From GH45 sp046704385 (GTDB lineage Bacteria; Bacteroidota; Bacteroidia; Bacteroidales; SZUA-534), in assembly GCA_046704385.1 (NCBI GenBank), contig JBJKSB010000021.1, forward strand, positions 124,001 to 188,000: a stretch of 64,000 bases of DNA, read 5' to 3'. Shown one piece after another: positions 52,521-61,816 of the stretch (positions are counted from its first letter, which is position 1; each line of letters starts with the position of its first letter). The translations under genes and the position numbers were made by a program. The notes under the pieces were generated by a model, which had not been told where the DNA came from, did not search any database, and was given only the letters and a program-made list of their open reading frames with translations.

Positions 52521-53168
52521 ATGAAACGAATTTTATTTCTGCTTGCCTTTGCCTTATTATTTATTGGTACTTCGAATGCCCAGTTTTTTGCCGGGGGAAG
52601 TATTGGATTCTCTACAGATGGTGGTTATAATGATAATGGGAACACCCAAACGGATAAGCCTTCTTCATTAAGTTTCAGTTTTAGCCCAAGAGGTGGTTTT
52701 ATTCTTTCCGATAAAATATGGATTGGTGCCCAGATTGGAATAGGAACAGACAGACAAAAAACTCCTGGTGCAACCGATGTTATTGATGTAAATAATCACA
52801 TTAATTTTGCGCCGTTTATGCGCTATAATGCGATTAGCTTTAATAAGTTTACTATTGGTTTGGAGACTGAGGTGGGATTTAGTTTTTTGAATTCAAAAAC
52901 TGAATCAGGTGGAACCACTACGGATGGCCCTAAAACCACAAGCCTTTATCTTGATGTTACACCCGGTTTATATTATGAACTAAGTGAAAAAGTAGAACTA
53001 GAGGCAAAAATAAACGGACTAAATCTTTCTTTTGACAGAACAGCTCTTAAACAGGATATTGCCGGTACTACATATTCCAGTGTTACAAATACATTTGGTT
53101 TTGGAGTAAGTAGCAGTGGGATTATAACCTCTGGTGCTATTACAGTTGGTGCTGTATTTTTATTCTAA
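52521..53168 (+). CDS. Small outer-membrane beta-barrel protein
   Basis: A 215-residue protein with a signal peptide (residues 1-20, ending TSNAQ) and a predicted eight-stranded barrel (GGSIGFSTDGG, FSPRGGFILSDKIWIGAQIGI, and a final strand ending GAVFLF). It follows the sigma and membrane-protein genes by 83 bases and may be their target. A strong terminator follows. The function is unknown. Confidence 0.8.
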   Translation: MKRILFLLAFALLFIGTSNAQFFAGGSIGFSTDGGYNDNGNTQTDKPSSLSFSFSPRGGFILSDKIWIGAQIGIGTDRQKTPGATDVIDVNNHINFAPFMRYNAISFNKFTIGLETEVGFSFLNSKTESGGTTTDGPKTTSLYLDVTPGLYYELSEKVELEAKINGLNLSFDRTALKQDIAGTTYSSVTNTFGFGVSSSGIITSGAITVGAVFLF

Positions 53169-53184
53169 AAAATAATATTTTTTT

Positions 53185-53244
53185 AAAAGGGCTGTATCAA
53201 AAGTAATTTTACTCTCACTTAATACTTTTAATACAGCCCTTTTT
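53185..53244 (+). terminator. Long terminator hairpin
   Basis: AAAAGGGCTGTAT (53185-53197) pairs with the ATACAGCCCTTTT at 53231-53243; a second stem AAAAGTA (53199-53205) / TACTTTT (53223-53229) stacks inside, around a 17-base loop. It is symmetric enough to act in both directions. The rest of 53245-53433 is AT-rich with nothing certain. Confidence 0.85.
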
Positions 53245-53433
53245 ATTTCTTATATCTTAAATTTTCAGCTTTCTTGGGTTAAAATAATTGATTTTAAACT
53301 TTATATTTTCTTTTCCAAACTTATCAACACCCCTAAAAAATTCCCTATTAAAAGCCTAATTTTACTACCCTAATTCCGGCCTGAATCTGTTTGATTTTAA
53401 GCCAATATAAAAACTTACAAAAGTCTTATTTTC

Positions 53434-56400
53434 ATGTTTTTAGTTTTTGATACCGAAACTACCGGTTTGCCAAAAAAGTGGAAGGCACCTTTAAACGATT
53501 TTGATAACTGGCCTCGCATGGTGCAATTGGCTTGGCAATGTCACGATATTACCGGGAAATTTCTGTTTGCAAAAAATCATGTTATTAAGCCCGAAGGATT
53601 TACTATTCCTGATGAGGTGGTTGCTGTACATGGAATAACTACTGCTATAGCAGATGAGAAGGGAATTTCATTAAAAGAAGCTTTACTCGATTTTATTGAG
53701 GATGTAAAAAAATCGAAGTTTATCATAGGGCATAATATTGAATTTGATATCAACATTGTAGGTTGTGAATTGTTGCGGACGGGCATTCCTGAAATTATGA
53801 CCAGAGCACCCCAGTTATGTACAAAAATTGAAAGTACTGATTTTTGTGCCATCCTGAAAAACGGAAGACCTAAATGGCCAACGTTAACCGAATTACACAC
53901 CAAATTATTCGGAGTACCCTTTGAAGAGGCTCACAATGCGGCTGCTGATGTGGAGGCAACTACTCGTTGTTTCCTCGAATTGGTAAGGGTTGGAGGAATT
54001 TCACAACAGAGGTTGCAAATGTCAGATGCTGAAATACAGGCATTTAAGGAATCGAACCCGGATATTATTCAACCTGCAGGTGTAGAATTTGAGTCGTTTA
54101 AAACCGATGAACTGGCCGGTATTTCCATTGAAGAGGAAGTTAAAAAGCAGGCTGAGGCGGCCAAACGTTCCGGAAAAATCCCTTTTATTCATTTGCATGT
54201 CCATTCACAATATTCCATTCTTGATGGTGCAGCCACTACAGCTGCTATTGCACAAAAGGCTAAGGATGACGGTATGCCTGCAGTTGCTTTAACTGACCAT
54301 GGAGGCATGTTTGGGGTCAAGGAATTTCATGTTTCGTGCACCAAAGCCGGAATAAAACCCATAATTGGAGTGGAAGCTTATATGGCAGCTCGTGGCCATT
54401 TGCGAAAAGATGATAAAACTGATGGATCGGGATATCACATCATTTTGCTTGCAAAGAATAAAGCCGGATATAAAAATCTGCTAAAACTTACATCCATTGC
54501 TCATACCGAAGGTTTTTATTATAAGCCGCGTATTGATAGGGAACTGCTGGAAAAATACCATGAAGGACTGATAGTATCATCAGCCTGCCTCGGTGGTGAG
54601 CTTGCCCAGTATATAATGAACGGGAATTTTGACAAAGCAGAAGAAACTATTCTTTGGTTTAAAAATATTTTTGGTGACGATTATTATCTTGAATTGATGC
54701 GGCATCAAAATGATGATCCCAGGCTTCAAAGAGATGTATGGGAAAACCAGGTTAAGGTTAATAAGGTGTTGCTTGATTTCTCCAAAAAGCTTGGAGTTAA
54801 GGTTATTGCTACCAACGATACCCATTTTATTAATGCAGAAGATGCCGAAGCTCACGATTTATTGGTGTGTTTAAGTACAGGTCGCGATTATGACGACCCT
54901 ACCCGTATGCGGTACACCCGTCAGGAGTGGTTTAAAACCACAACCGAAATGAGCAGGCTTTTTGCAGATATTCCTGAGGCTCTCGAAAACACCATTGAAA
55001 TTGCAGATAAGGTTGAGTCATTCGAATTGAACTCAACTCCGATTATGCCAAAGTTTAGTATTCCAAACGATTTTGGCACCATTGAATCGTATCAGGAAAA
55101 ATTCTCCAAAGAGAAACTTGTTGAGGAGTTTTCAGCCGATACCTTTAAAAGATTGGGGGGATATGAAAAAGTATTGCAGGTAAAACTGGAATCTGATTAT
55201 TTAACTCATTTAACTTATAAAGGAGCTGACGAACGCTATGGAGAAAAATTTAAAGATGAAATAAAAGAACGTATAGATTTTGAGCTGGAGACGATTAAAA
55301 CAATGGGTTTCCCGGGATACTTCCTTATTGTTCAGGATTTTATTAACTGGGCAAAAAATAACGGTGTAATTGTCGGGCCGGGCAGGGGTTCGGCTGCTGG
55401 GGCGGCAGTAGCCTATTGTGTGGGCATCACTAACGTCGACCCTATTAAATATGATTTGCTGTTTGAGCGTTTTCTGAATCCCGACCGTATTTCCATGCCC
55501 GATGTCGACATCGACTTTGATGATGATGGAAGACAACAGGTGCTCGACTGGGTGACTGAAAAATATGGACACGATAAAGTGGCTCATATCTGCACCTTTG
55601 GTACCATGGCTACAAAATCGGCTATTAAAGATGTAGCCCGCGTAATAAAACTGCCGCTTGATGAAGCCAACCGTTTGGCTAAAATGGTGCCTGAGGCTCC
55701 CAAAATGAATTTCAAAAAAGCCTATAAAGAGAGTCCTGAACTGGTAAAGGAGAAGGATTCTGATAGCGAAATAATTGTCCGTACGCTTACCAATGCTGAA
55801 AAACTTGAAGGTTCTGTGCGGCAAACGGGGGTACATGCCTGTGGAATTCTTATCAGCCGCGACCCACTCGATCAGCATTTGCCTGTAATGCCCACCAAAG
55901 GCGAGGAATTACTTACCACTCAGTACGATGGCAGATTCGTGGAAGATATAGGTTTGTTAAAAATGGATTTCCTGGGATTAAAAACGCTTTCAATCATCAA
56001 GGAAACCATTGAAAACATCAGATTATCGAAGGGGCAGCATATTGATGTTGACCACATTTCGATGGAAGATGAAAAAACCTATGAACTTTTTAGTAACGGC
56101 GAAACCACGGCGATATTCCAGTTTGAAAGTCCCGGAATGAAAAAGCATCTTCAAAACCTGAAACCTGACCGTTTTGAAGACCTGGTAGCCATGAATGCTT
56201 TGTATCGTCCGGGACCAATGGAATATATCCCATCATTTATTGCCCGTAAACATGGTCGCGAAAAAGTGGAATACGACCATCCCATTATGGAACCCTTCTT
56301 GAAAGATACCTATGGAATTACGGTGTATCAGGAACAGGTCATGCTTCAGTCACGGGCGCTGGGTGGTTTTACCCGGGGACAGTCAGACAGTTTGCGTAAA

Positions 56401-57819
56401 GCCATGGGTAAGAAAAATGCAGCCTTAATGGATCAATTAAAAGAGAAATTTAATAATGGCTGCAAGGATAACAAGGAATTTGTGGAAAAAGCGACCCAGG
56501 CAAATAAGGATGTTGATACCCTGGTAGAGAAAATCTGGAAAGACTGGGAAGCTTTTGCTGCGTATGCATTTAATAAGTCGCATTCAGTTTGTTACGCTTA
56601 TATTGCTTACCAAACCGGGTTTTTAAAGGCACATTTTCCGGCTGAATTTATGGCGGCCAACCTTAGCCGTAACCTTTCGAATATTACCGAGGTTACAAAA
56701 CTTATGGAAGAGTGCCGAAGGATGAAACAGATGGTTTTTGGACCCGATGTAAACCTGAGTTTTAAGAAATTTACCGTAGACAAAAACGGCGATATCCGCT
56801 TTGGCATGGCAGCTATTAAAAATGTGGGTGAAGGAGCCGTGGAAAACATTATCCAGGAGCGAGAACATAATGGATCCTACAAAGGCATTTTTGATTTTGT
56901 AGAACGTGTCGATTTGCGTTCGGTTAACCGAAAAACCTTTGAGGCATTGGCTCAGGCAGGAGCCTTCGATTCATTTAAGGAAGTGCTCCATCGGAGTCAG
57001 TATTTTGAAACGAACGAACTGAATGAAACTTTTATTGAAAACCTTTTAAAATACGGGAACCTGTATAAAAATGATGTGGCCAATAACCAAAACACGCTGT
57101 TTGGATCAATGACCGAAAAAGTAGCCATTACGCGGCCAACAATCCCAATAGCTGATCCCTGGGGAAACCTGGAACGCTTGAACCGTGAGAAGGAGTTGGT
57201 GGGTATCTATCTTTCTGCACATCCTTTGGATAGTTATAAAATTGAAATTACCAGTTTTTGCAATGCTGCCTTAGATGATTTGAATGATTTAGCAAAACTA
57301 AACGGCAGAGAGGTTTCCTTTGGAGGGATTGTAACTTCGGTGAGGAGCGGAATGACCAAAAACAATAAACCATTCGGAGGTTTTACCATTGAGGATTACA
57401 CCGGCTCACAGGAAATTATGCTTTTTGGTAAAGATTATCTGGAATTTAAAAACTATTGTACAGCCGGTTACTCGCTATTTGTAAAGGGTCGGGTTCAGGA
57501 AAGGGGCTGGGGAAAAGAAAACGACAGACCCCTGGAGTTTAAGGTACTTTCCATTCAAATGCTGGGCGATTTAAGGGAAAAATTGTTGAAATGTATAGCG
57601 ATAAAACTGCCTGTAACCGAACTGACTGAAAAACTCATTGAAGAGTTAAATGCCCAAATTTCAGAGCATAAGGGCAAAACTTTACTTAAGTTTTTGATTT
57701 TTGATCCCGAAAAGAAAGTTTATGTGCAAATGTTTTCGCGCACACACCAGGTTGAAGTCAGCAATGACTTTATTGATTTCCTTGATAAGCATCCTTTGCT
57801 GGAATATAAACTTGAATAA
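53434..57819 (+). CDS. dnaE: DNA polymerase III alpha subunit with N-terminal DnaQ-like exonuclease
   Basis: A 1461-residue replicative polymerase. Residues 1-190 form a DEDDh proofreading exonuclease: FDTETTG (6-12), GHNIEFDI near 100, and HNAAADVEAT near 169. The PHP domain starts near 253 (HLHVHSQYSILDGA, then LTDHGG). The polymerase core has the metal-binding PDVDIDF near 689 and the finger/palm phrases up to about 1100. An OB-fold (VSFGGIVTSVRSGM) lies near 1292, with a small C-terminal domain after it. Usual DnaE is about 1160 residues with a separate epsilon subunit; here proofreading is in the same chain. It stands alone. Confidence 0.94.
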   Translation: MFLVFDTETTGLPKKWKAPLNDFDNWPRMVQLAWQCHDITGKFLFAKNHVIKPEGFTIPDEVVAVHGITTAIADEKGISLKEALLDFIEDVKKSKFIIGHNIEFDINIVGCELLRTGIPEIMTRAPQLCTKIESTDFCAILKNGRPKWPTLTELHTKLFGVPFEEAHNAAADVEATTRCFLELVRVGGISQQRLQMSDAEIQAFKESNPDIIQPAGVEFESFKTDELAGISIEEEVKKQAEAAKRSGKIPFIHLHVHSQYSILDGAATTAAIAQKAKDDGMPAVALTDHGGMFGVKEFHVSCTKAGIKPIIGVEAYMAARGHLRKDDKTDGSGYHIILLAKNKAGYKNLLKLTSIAHTEGFYYKPRIDRELLEKYHEGLIVSSACLGGELAQYIMNGNFDKAEETILWFKNIFGDDYYLELMRHQNDDPRLQRDVWENQVKVNKVLLDFSKKLGVKVIATNDTHFINAEDAEAHDLLVCLSTGRDYDDPTRMRYTRQEWFKTTTEMSRLFADIPEALENTIEIADKVESFELNSTPIMPKFSIPNDFGTIESYQEKFSKEKLVEEFSADTFKRLGGYEKVLQVKLESDYLTHLTYKGADERYGEKFKDEIKERIDFELETIKTMGFPGYFLIVQDFINWAKNNGVIVGPGRGSAAGAAVAYCVGITNVDPIKYDLLFERFLNPDRISMPDVDIDFDDDGRQQVLDWVTEKYGHDKVAHICTFGTMATKSAIKDVARVIKLPLDEANRLAKMVPEAPKMNFKKAYKESPELVKEKDSDSEIIVRTLTNAEKLEGSVRQTGVHACGILISRDPLDQHLPVMPTKGEELLTTQYDGRFVEDIGLLKMDFLGLKTLSIIKETIENIRLSKGQHIDVDHISMEDEKTYELFSNGETTAIFQFESPGMKKHLQNLKPDRFEDLVAMNALYRPGPMEYIPSFIARKHGREKVEYDHPIMEPFLKDTYGITVYQEQVMLQSRALGGFTRGQSDSLRKAMGKKNAALMDQLKEKFNNGCKDNKEFVEKATQANKDVDTLVEKIWKDWEAFAAYAFNKSHSVCYAYIAYQTGFLKAHFPAEFMAANLSRNLSNITEVTKLMEECRRMKQMVFGPDVNLSFKKFTVDKNGDIRFGMAAIKNVGEGAVENIIQEREHNGSYKGIFDFVERVDLRSVNRKTFEALAQAGAFDSFKEVLHRSQYFETNELNETFIENLLKYGNLYKNDVANNQNTLFGSMTEKVAITRPTIPIADPWGNLERLNREKELVGIYLSAHPLDSYKIEITSFCNAALDDLNDLAKLNGREVSFGGIVTSVRSGMTKNNKPFGGFTIEDYTGSQEIMLFGKDYLEFKNYCTAGYSLFVKGRVQERGWGKENDRPLEFKVLSIQMLGDLREKLLKCIAIKLPVTELTEKLIEELNAQISEHKGKTLLKFLIFDPEKKVYVQMFSRTHQVEVSNDFIDFLDKHPLLEYKLE

Positions 57820-57911
57820 TGGTAATTGTGCCTGTTTACAGATAAATCCTTTTGTTGAAAAGATGGGGATAACAAAATATTTTTAGTTCCGGAATCAAAC
57901 ATTTAATCATA

Positions 57912-57919
57912 TATATTTG
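57912..57919 (+). promoter_or_regulatory. -7 element for thioredoxin
   Basis: TAtaTTTG, 40 bases before the trxA start, fits the consensus; the -33 region is not clear. Confidence 0.45.
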
Positions 57920-57958
57920 TAATTACACTTGTATATAAAACCTTAAAAATCTTTAAAA

Positions 57959-58276
57959 ATGGCAATTCACGTTACTGATGCAGATTTTGATGAAATGGTA
58001 CTAAAATCTGATGTACCTGTAATGGTTGATTTTTGGGCTGAATGGTGCGGCCCGTGTAAAATGATTGCACCTATTGTTGAGGAACTTTCTGCCGAATACG
58101 AAGGGAGAGCTAAAATGGTGAAACTAGATGTTGATAATAATTCAGGAACAGCCATGAAATTTGGTATCCGTAACATCCCTACTTTATTGTTTTTTAAAGA
58201 GGGCGAAGTTGTTGATAAACAGGTTGGAGTAGTTGCCAAAGCTACCCTGGCTGAAAAATTAGGAAAATTATTATAA
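57959..58276 (+). CDS. trxA: Thioredoxin
   Basis: A 105-residue thiol-disulfide oxidoreductase with the active site FWAEWCGPCKM (Cys31 and Cys34 in about that position) and the cis-Pro region IRNIPTLLFFKEGEVV. Length and all core residues are normal. It has its own -7 element and a terminator, so it is monocistronic. Confidence 0.96.
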   Translation: MAIHVTDADFDEMVLKSDVPVMVDFWAEWCGPCKMIAPIVEELSAEYEGRAKMVKLDVDNNSGTAMKFGIRNIPTLLFFKEGEVVDKQVGVVAKATLAEKLGKLL

Positions 58277-58301
58277 CAAATTATAGTTAAATATTCTGTA
58301 G

Positions 58302-58333
58302 TCCGGTAGTTTTAATAATTACCGGATTTTTTT
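58302..58333 (+). terminator. Terminator of trxA
   Basis: TCCGGTA (58302-58308) pairs with TACCGGA (58320-58326), followed by seven T residues. Confidence 0.88.
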
Positions 58334-58381
58334 GTAATACATGAATAATAAGTGGCTTGAATGGCCATAAAAATTATTAAA

Positions 58382-58446
58382 GTTTATGCTTGTACTAAAA
58401 TAGTCTTGCATAATTCGTGTTAAATCGTGTAATTAGTAGCATAAAC
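58382..58446. other. Bulged long hairpin upstream of the DUF58 gene
   Basis: GTTTATGCT (58382-58390) plus ACTAA (58394-58398) pairs with TTAGT and AGCATAAAC (58433-58446), leaving a three-base bulge (TGT) in the 5' arm. The loop holds two copies of TCGTGT. No T-tract follows, so it is not a plain terminator. It could be a structured leader, an operator or a small repeat. Confidence 0.5.
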
Positions 58447-58541
58447 AATAATATGAAATAGCCATAGCAATAATTTGTATACCAACCGCAATGATTATTT
58501 ATGGCCTATTTAATTTCATCATTAAAATAAATTATAAACAG

Positions 58542-59462
58542 ATGAAAACACTCCAGGAAATATTCAATTTTGAAGAATTTGATAACCTGGAATGGGTTTC
58601 ACGACAGGTGGTCGAAGGTTTTATTACCGGTTTACACCGAAGTCCGTATCACGGTTTTTCGGTTGAATTTGCAGAACACCGGCTTTATAATTCCGGAGAA
58701 AGCACCAGACATATCGATTGGAAGCTTTTTGCTCGCACCGACCGTTTATTTGTTAAAAAATACGAGGAGGAAACCAATCTTCGTTGCATGATGGTACTCG
58801 ACACTTCCTCATCCATGCTTTTCCCTTTTGGTGACCAATCAAAGGTAAACAAACTCAGTTTTTCAGTTTATTCCGCAGCTGCTTTAATTTATTTGTTGCG
58901 CCGTCAGCGCGATGCTGTCGGGCTAACCCTGTTTACCGATAAAATCGATTTTCAGTCGCAGGTAAAATTATCTGAATCGCATAGCAAACTTTTGTATAGC
59001 GAATTGAACCAATGTTTGAATTCCTCGAAAGCTGATTTTGATAAAAAAACGAATATTTCTGAAACGCTGCATTTAATTGCAGAAAGTATCCACAAAAGAT
59101 CTTTAGTGGTAATTTTTTCTGATTTTTTTAGCGACGACAATGAATCAATTTTTTCAGCCATCGAACACTTGCGTTATAACAAACATGAGGTTATAGTTTT
59201 TCATGTTACTCATAAAAAGTTTGAACAGGAGCTGGGTTATAGTAACCGTCCTATCAAATTTGTGGATATGGAAACCGGGGAAGAGATTAAATTAAATCCG
59301 AATGAAATACGAAGGGACTTTAGCCGGAACCTGGCCAAAAGGATGGATGAATTTAAATTGAAGTGCGGACAATACCAGATAGATTTTAATGAAGCCGACG
59401 TTGAGGACGATTTCCGTAATGTACTAATTCCTTTTCTGGTAAAAAGGAAAGCGATGTCATAG
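58542..59462 (+). CDS. DUF58-domain protein (vWA-like)
   Basis: A 306-residue protein with the DUF58 pattern EFAEHRLYNSGESTRHIDWKLFARTDRLFVKKYEEE followed by a von Willebrand A-like fold with MMVLDTSSSM and FSDFFSD. DUF58 proteins are usually encoded next to a MoxR-type AAA+ ATPase; none is seen here. I start at ATG 58542, since the 17 residues before it in an earlier frame are low-complexity. The function of such stand-alone copies is unknown. Confidence 0.87.
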   Translation: MKTLQEIFNFEEFDNLEWVSRQVVEGFITGLHRSPYHGFSVEFAEHRLYNSGESTRHIDWKLFARTDRLFVKKYEEETNLRCMMVLDTSSSMLFPFGDQSKVNKLSFSVYSAAALIYLLRRQRDAVGLTLFTDKIDFQSQVKLSESHSKLLYSELNQCLNSSKADFDKKTNISETLHLIAESIHKRSLVVIFSDFFSDDNESIFSAIEHLRYNKHEVIVFHVTHKKFEQELGYSNRPIKFVDMETGEEIKLNPNEIRRDFSRNLAKRMDEFKLKCGQYQIDFNEADVEDDFRNVLIPFLVKRKAMS

Positions 59463-59977
59463 ATTTGAATCCTGTGAGCGCATTCCCCGTCAGTTTGCTG
59501 TGAGGGAATTTAATCGTGCTGTCCTTTCAGAGTAGGCTTTACAGCTTTCTTTATTGGTTGAACCTTTTGGGTTCAGATATGATTAGCCGGGGGTTTTAAC
59601 CCCTGGGTTAAAGTCCCAAAGAGAAATCGTCGCAATCATCGAGTCACAATGAAGAACTAAATTTTCATGCGACGAAATCCTCTGGCCTATTTTTAATGAT
59701 AGAATCTATATTCTTCATATTGTGTAATTTAAATTGCTAACCTGTCGGCAATTTCTGATTAGAATGATTCCTTCAAATGGCGGAAGAAGGATACAAATAC
59801 CTAATGTTTCTGCTTTAAAATATCCTGAGAATATAGAGTTGATTTTTAAATATTCATAAATTTCCACAAATCTGAGCTGATTAGTTTTTAATTTATTCAT
59901 TTCAATTATTTACTAACCAACATTGATTATCATTGCTAATTTTCGTAATTTGGATACATCAACCAATATTAAAAATT
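59463..59977. other. Non-coding stretch with small palindromes
   Basis: No convincing gene lies here. It holds a hairpin TGAACC-GGTTCA (59559-59575), a GC-rich palindrome GGGGTTTTAACCCC (59590-59603), and the distant pair GTCGCA (about 59629-59634) / TGCGAC (about 59670-59675). These resemble the palindromes found further on at 61.3-62.0 kb. A 61-codon open frame at 59715-59900 on the minus strand has no recognisable features. Confidence 0.5.
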
Positions 59978-61108
59978 ATGAGCAGGAAAGTCGTGGTTTT
60001 GGGTGGCGGTTTGGTTGGAGGGACAGTAGCCATAGAGTTAAACAAACAATTTGCGGTTACCGTAGCTGATATCAATGATAAAACTTTATCGAAACTTAAA
60101 AGATGTTTTGGTATCCAATGTGTGCAAACTGACGCTACCGACAAGAAAAAACTGGAACACCTTGTGGCGGATGCCGACCTGGTAATTGGCGCGGTGCCTG
60201 GTGAAATAGGTTACGACGTTGTAAAAAAAGTAATTGAGGCCGGCAAAAATATGGTTGATATTTCGTTTATGCCCGAAGAAGTTCTCGATCTGGATGAAAG
60301 GGCAAAATACAAGAAGGTTAGTGTAGCTATCGATTGTGGGGTTGCTCCCGGAGTAAGTAACATGATATTGGGTTATCACTATCCAAACATGAAAGTGGAA
60401 CGATATGAATGTGTTGTTGGCGGATTGCCGGTATTGCGTGAGTGGCCCTGGCAATATAAGGCCGTTTTTTCACCGGCTGATGTAATCGAAGAATACGTTC
60501 GTCCGGCCCGTTTTATGGAAAATGGCAAGCAGGTAACCCGTGATGCACTCAGCGATCCAGAACTGATAAATTTTAAAAACATTGGCACCCTCGAAGCATG
60601 GAATTCCGATGGCTTACGCACTATGTTAAAGACTATGAAAGTGCCTAATATGATTGAAAAAACGCTGCGATACCCCGGAACCATTGAATATCTTCGGGTG
60701 CTGCGTGATAGCGGGTTCTTCTCGCAACAGGAAATTAAAGTAAATGGCATAAAAATAAAACCCATCGATGTAACTACAAAATTGTTGATGCCCCTGTGGG
60801 AGTTGAGAAAAGGAGAAGAAGATTTTACAATAATGCGTTCAAAGGTTTTGGGTAAGAGTGGCAACGAGAGTATTGGATATGAATATTTAATTTATGATAA
60901 GTTCGACCAAAAATCGGGTTTACATTCTATGTCACGCACAACAGGTTATACCTGCACGGCGGTGGCTGAAGTTTTCCTTAGCGGTTCGTTTACCAAACAC
61001 GGAATTATTCCACCTGAAGAACTTGCTCAGGTTAAAGGATTGTTTACGAACATTTTAAATTATTTGGAAGAACATGGGGTGGAGATAACTATTAACAGGT
61101 TGTATTGA
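59978..61108 (+). CDS. Saccharopine dehydrogenase-like oxidoreductase
   Basis: A 376-residue NAD(P)-dependent enzyme. The Rossmann motif VVVLGGGLVGGTVA lies at about residues 5-18, followed by TDATDKKKLEHLVADADLVIGAVPG and CGVAPGVSNMILGYHY, typical of the saccharopine dehydrogenase / Lys9-like family. It may act in lysine breakdown or on a related amino acid; the exact substrate is not clear. I start at ATG 59978, not at an in-frame ATG 45 bases upstream whose extra residues look non-coding. It stands alone between two repeat-bearing gaps. Confidence 0.87.
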   Translation: MSRKVVVLGGGLVGGTVAIELNKQFAVTVADINDKTLSKLKRCFGIQCVQTDATDKKKLEHLVADADLVIGAVPGEIGYDVVKKVIEAGKNMVDISFMPEEVLDLDERAKYKKVSVAIDCGVAPGVSNMILGYHYPNMKVERYECVVGGLPVLREWPWQYKAVFSPADVIEEYVRPARFMENGKQVTRDALSDPELINFKNIGTLEAWNSDGLRTMLKTMKVPNMIEKTLRYPGTIEYLRVLRDSGFFSQQEIKVNGIKIKPIDVTTKLLMPLWELRKGEEDFTIMRSKVLGKSGNESIGYEYLIYDKFDQKSGLHSMSRTTGYTCTAVAEVFLSGSFTKHGIIPPEELAQVKGLFTNILNYLEEHGVEITINRLY

Positions 61109-61346
61109 AGTATTACTTATTTTTGAATTTGTATTTATTGGCTACTTAATTCACACTGGTCACGGAGTGAATTCTTTTTTTAACAACAACTTTGCTATTT
61201 CTAAATTGTGGCTGAAATGATATATACACGCCATGACTACCAGCTTTTTGCACAAATTGTGGATCACTTGATATATTAGGCGGAGTAGAAGCTATTCAAA
61301 ATAGATTTTAGCCGATAAATATTGAAAATTGGATCATAAAATGAGC

Positions 61347-61561
61347 AATCCTGAAAGGATTTAATCCACCTGCCGGTGAGGCAGGTGAGAATAGCCCGTA
61401 CGTAATGCGGGGTAAAGTATATTAACATATGTCAACCACATTTGTGGTTGACATTTTATAGTAAATACTTCTCATTAATCCACTTCATGGTTTTATTGAT
61501 GTAATGCCTGGACCCCGCACTGCGTAAGGGGCTATTCACGTTAAACCACTTCGTGGTTTTT
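61347..61561. repeat. Cluster of nested palindromes with an inverted 25-base repeat
   Basis: Units in order: AATCCT-GAA-AGGATT (61347-61361); CACCTGCC-GGTGA-GGCAGGTG (61367-61387); a 25-base unit at 61389-61413 whose imperfect inverted copy is at 61512-61537 (both carry GAATAGCCC and GCGGGGT ends); a 22-base palindrome at 61431-61452 (GTCAACCACA with its complement); a decayed copy (about 61475-61495) and an intact copy (61541-61561) of AAACCAC-TTC-GTGGTTT. This is the layout of a REP-like interspersed repeat cluster. Confidence 0.6.
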
Positions 61562-61816
61562 CATTAAAAACAAAATAATCAGAGTAAATTTTTAATTGAA
61601 AATCAAAATATAAATGGTGAAATATCTTACTTTACCTGCCAGTTTTAATGACCAGATATCTGGTCGACTAATTTTTTGAAGTGATCCCAAATTGCTACAG
61701 GTTTTAAGGAGAAGGAACTCTCTAATAAATTTATTAAAAGTTTTGGAAATTCATAGATAGATATAATTTAAAGGAATAGGGGTGAAATTAACCATCCAAA
61801 GGTTTTCAATTAAATT

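Noticed and set aside
53185..53244. The long inverted repeat with GGGCTGTAT arms as the end of an insertion sequence
   Set aside because: The arms face each other within 60 bases directly after a gene and are followed by T residues, so a terminator explains it better; no transposase is present.
55210..55878. A 222-codon open frame opposite the DNA polymerase gene
   Set aside because: It is antisense to conserved polymerase motifs and shows no protein-like pattern.
59715..59900. A 61-codon open frame on the minus strand in a non-coding gap
   Set aside because: No signal peptide, motif, promoter or neighbour supports it, and the composition is like the surrounding AT-rich DNA.
61195..61300. 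A possible gene remnant with the peptide MIYTRHDYQLFAQIVDHLIY
   Set aside because: Too short, no recognisable family and no continuation in other frames.
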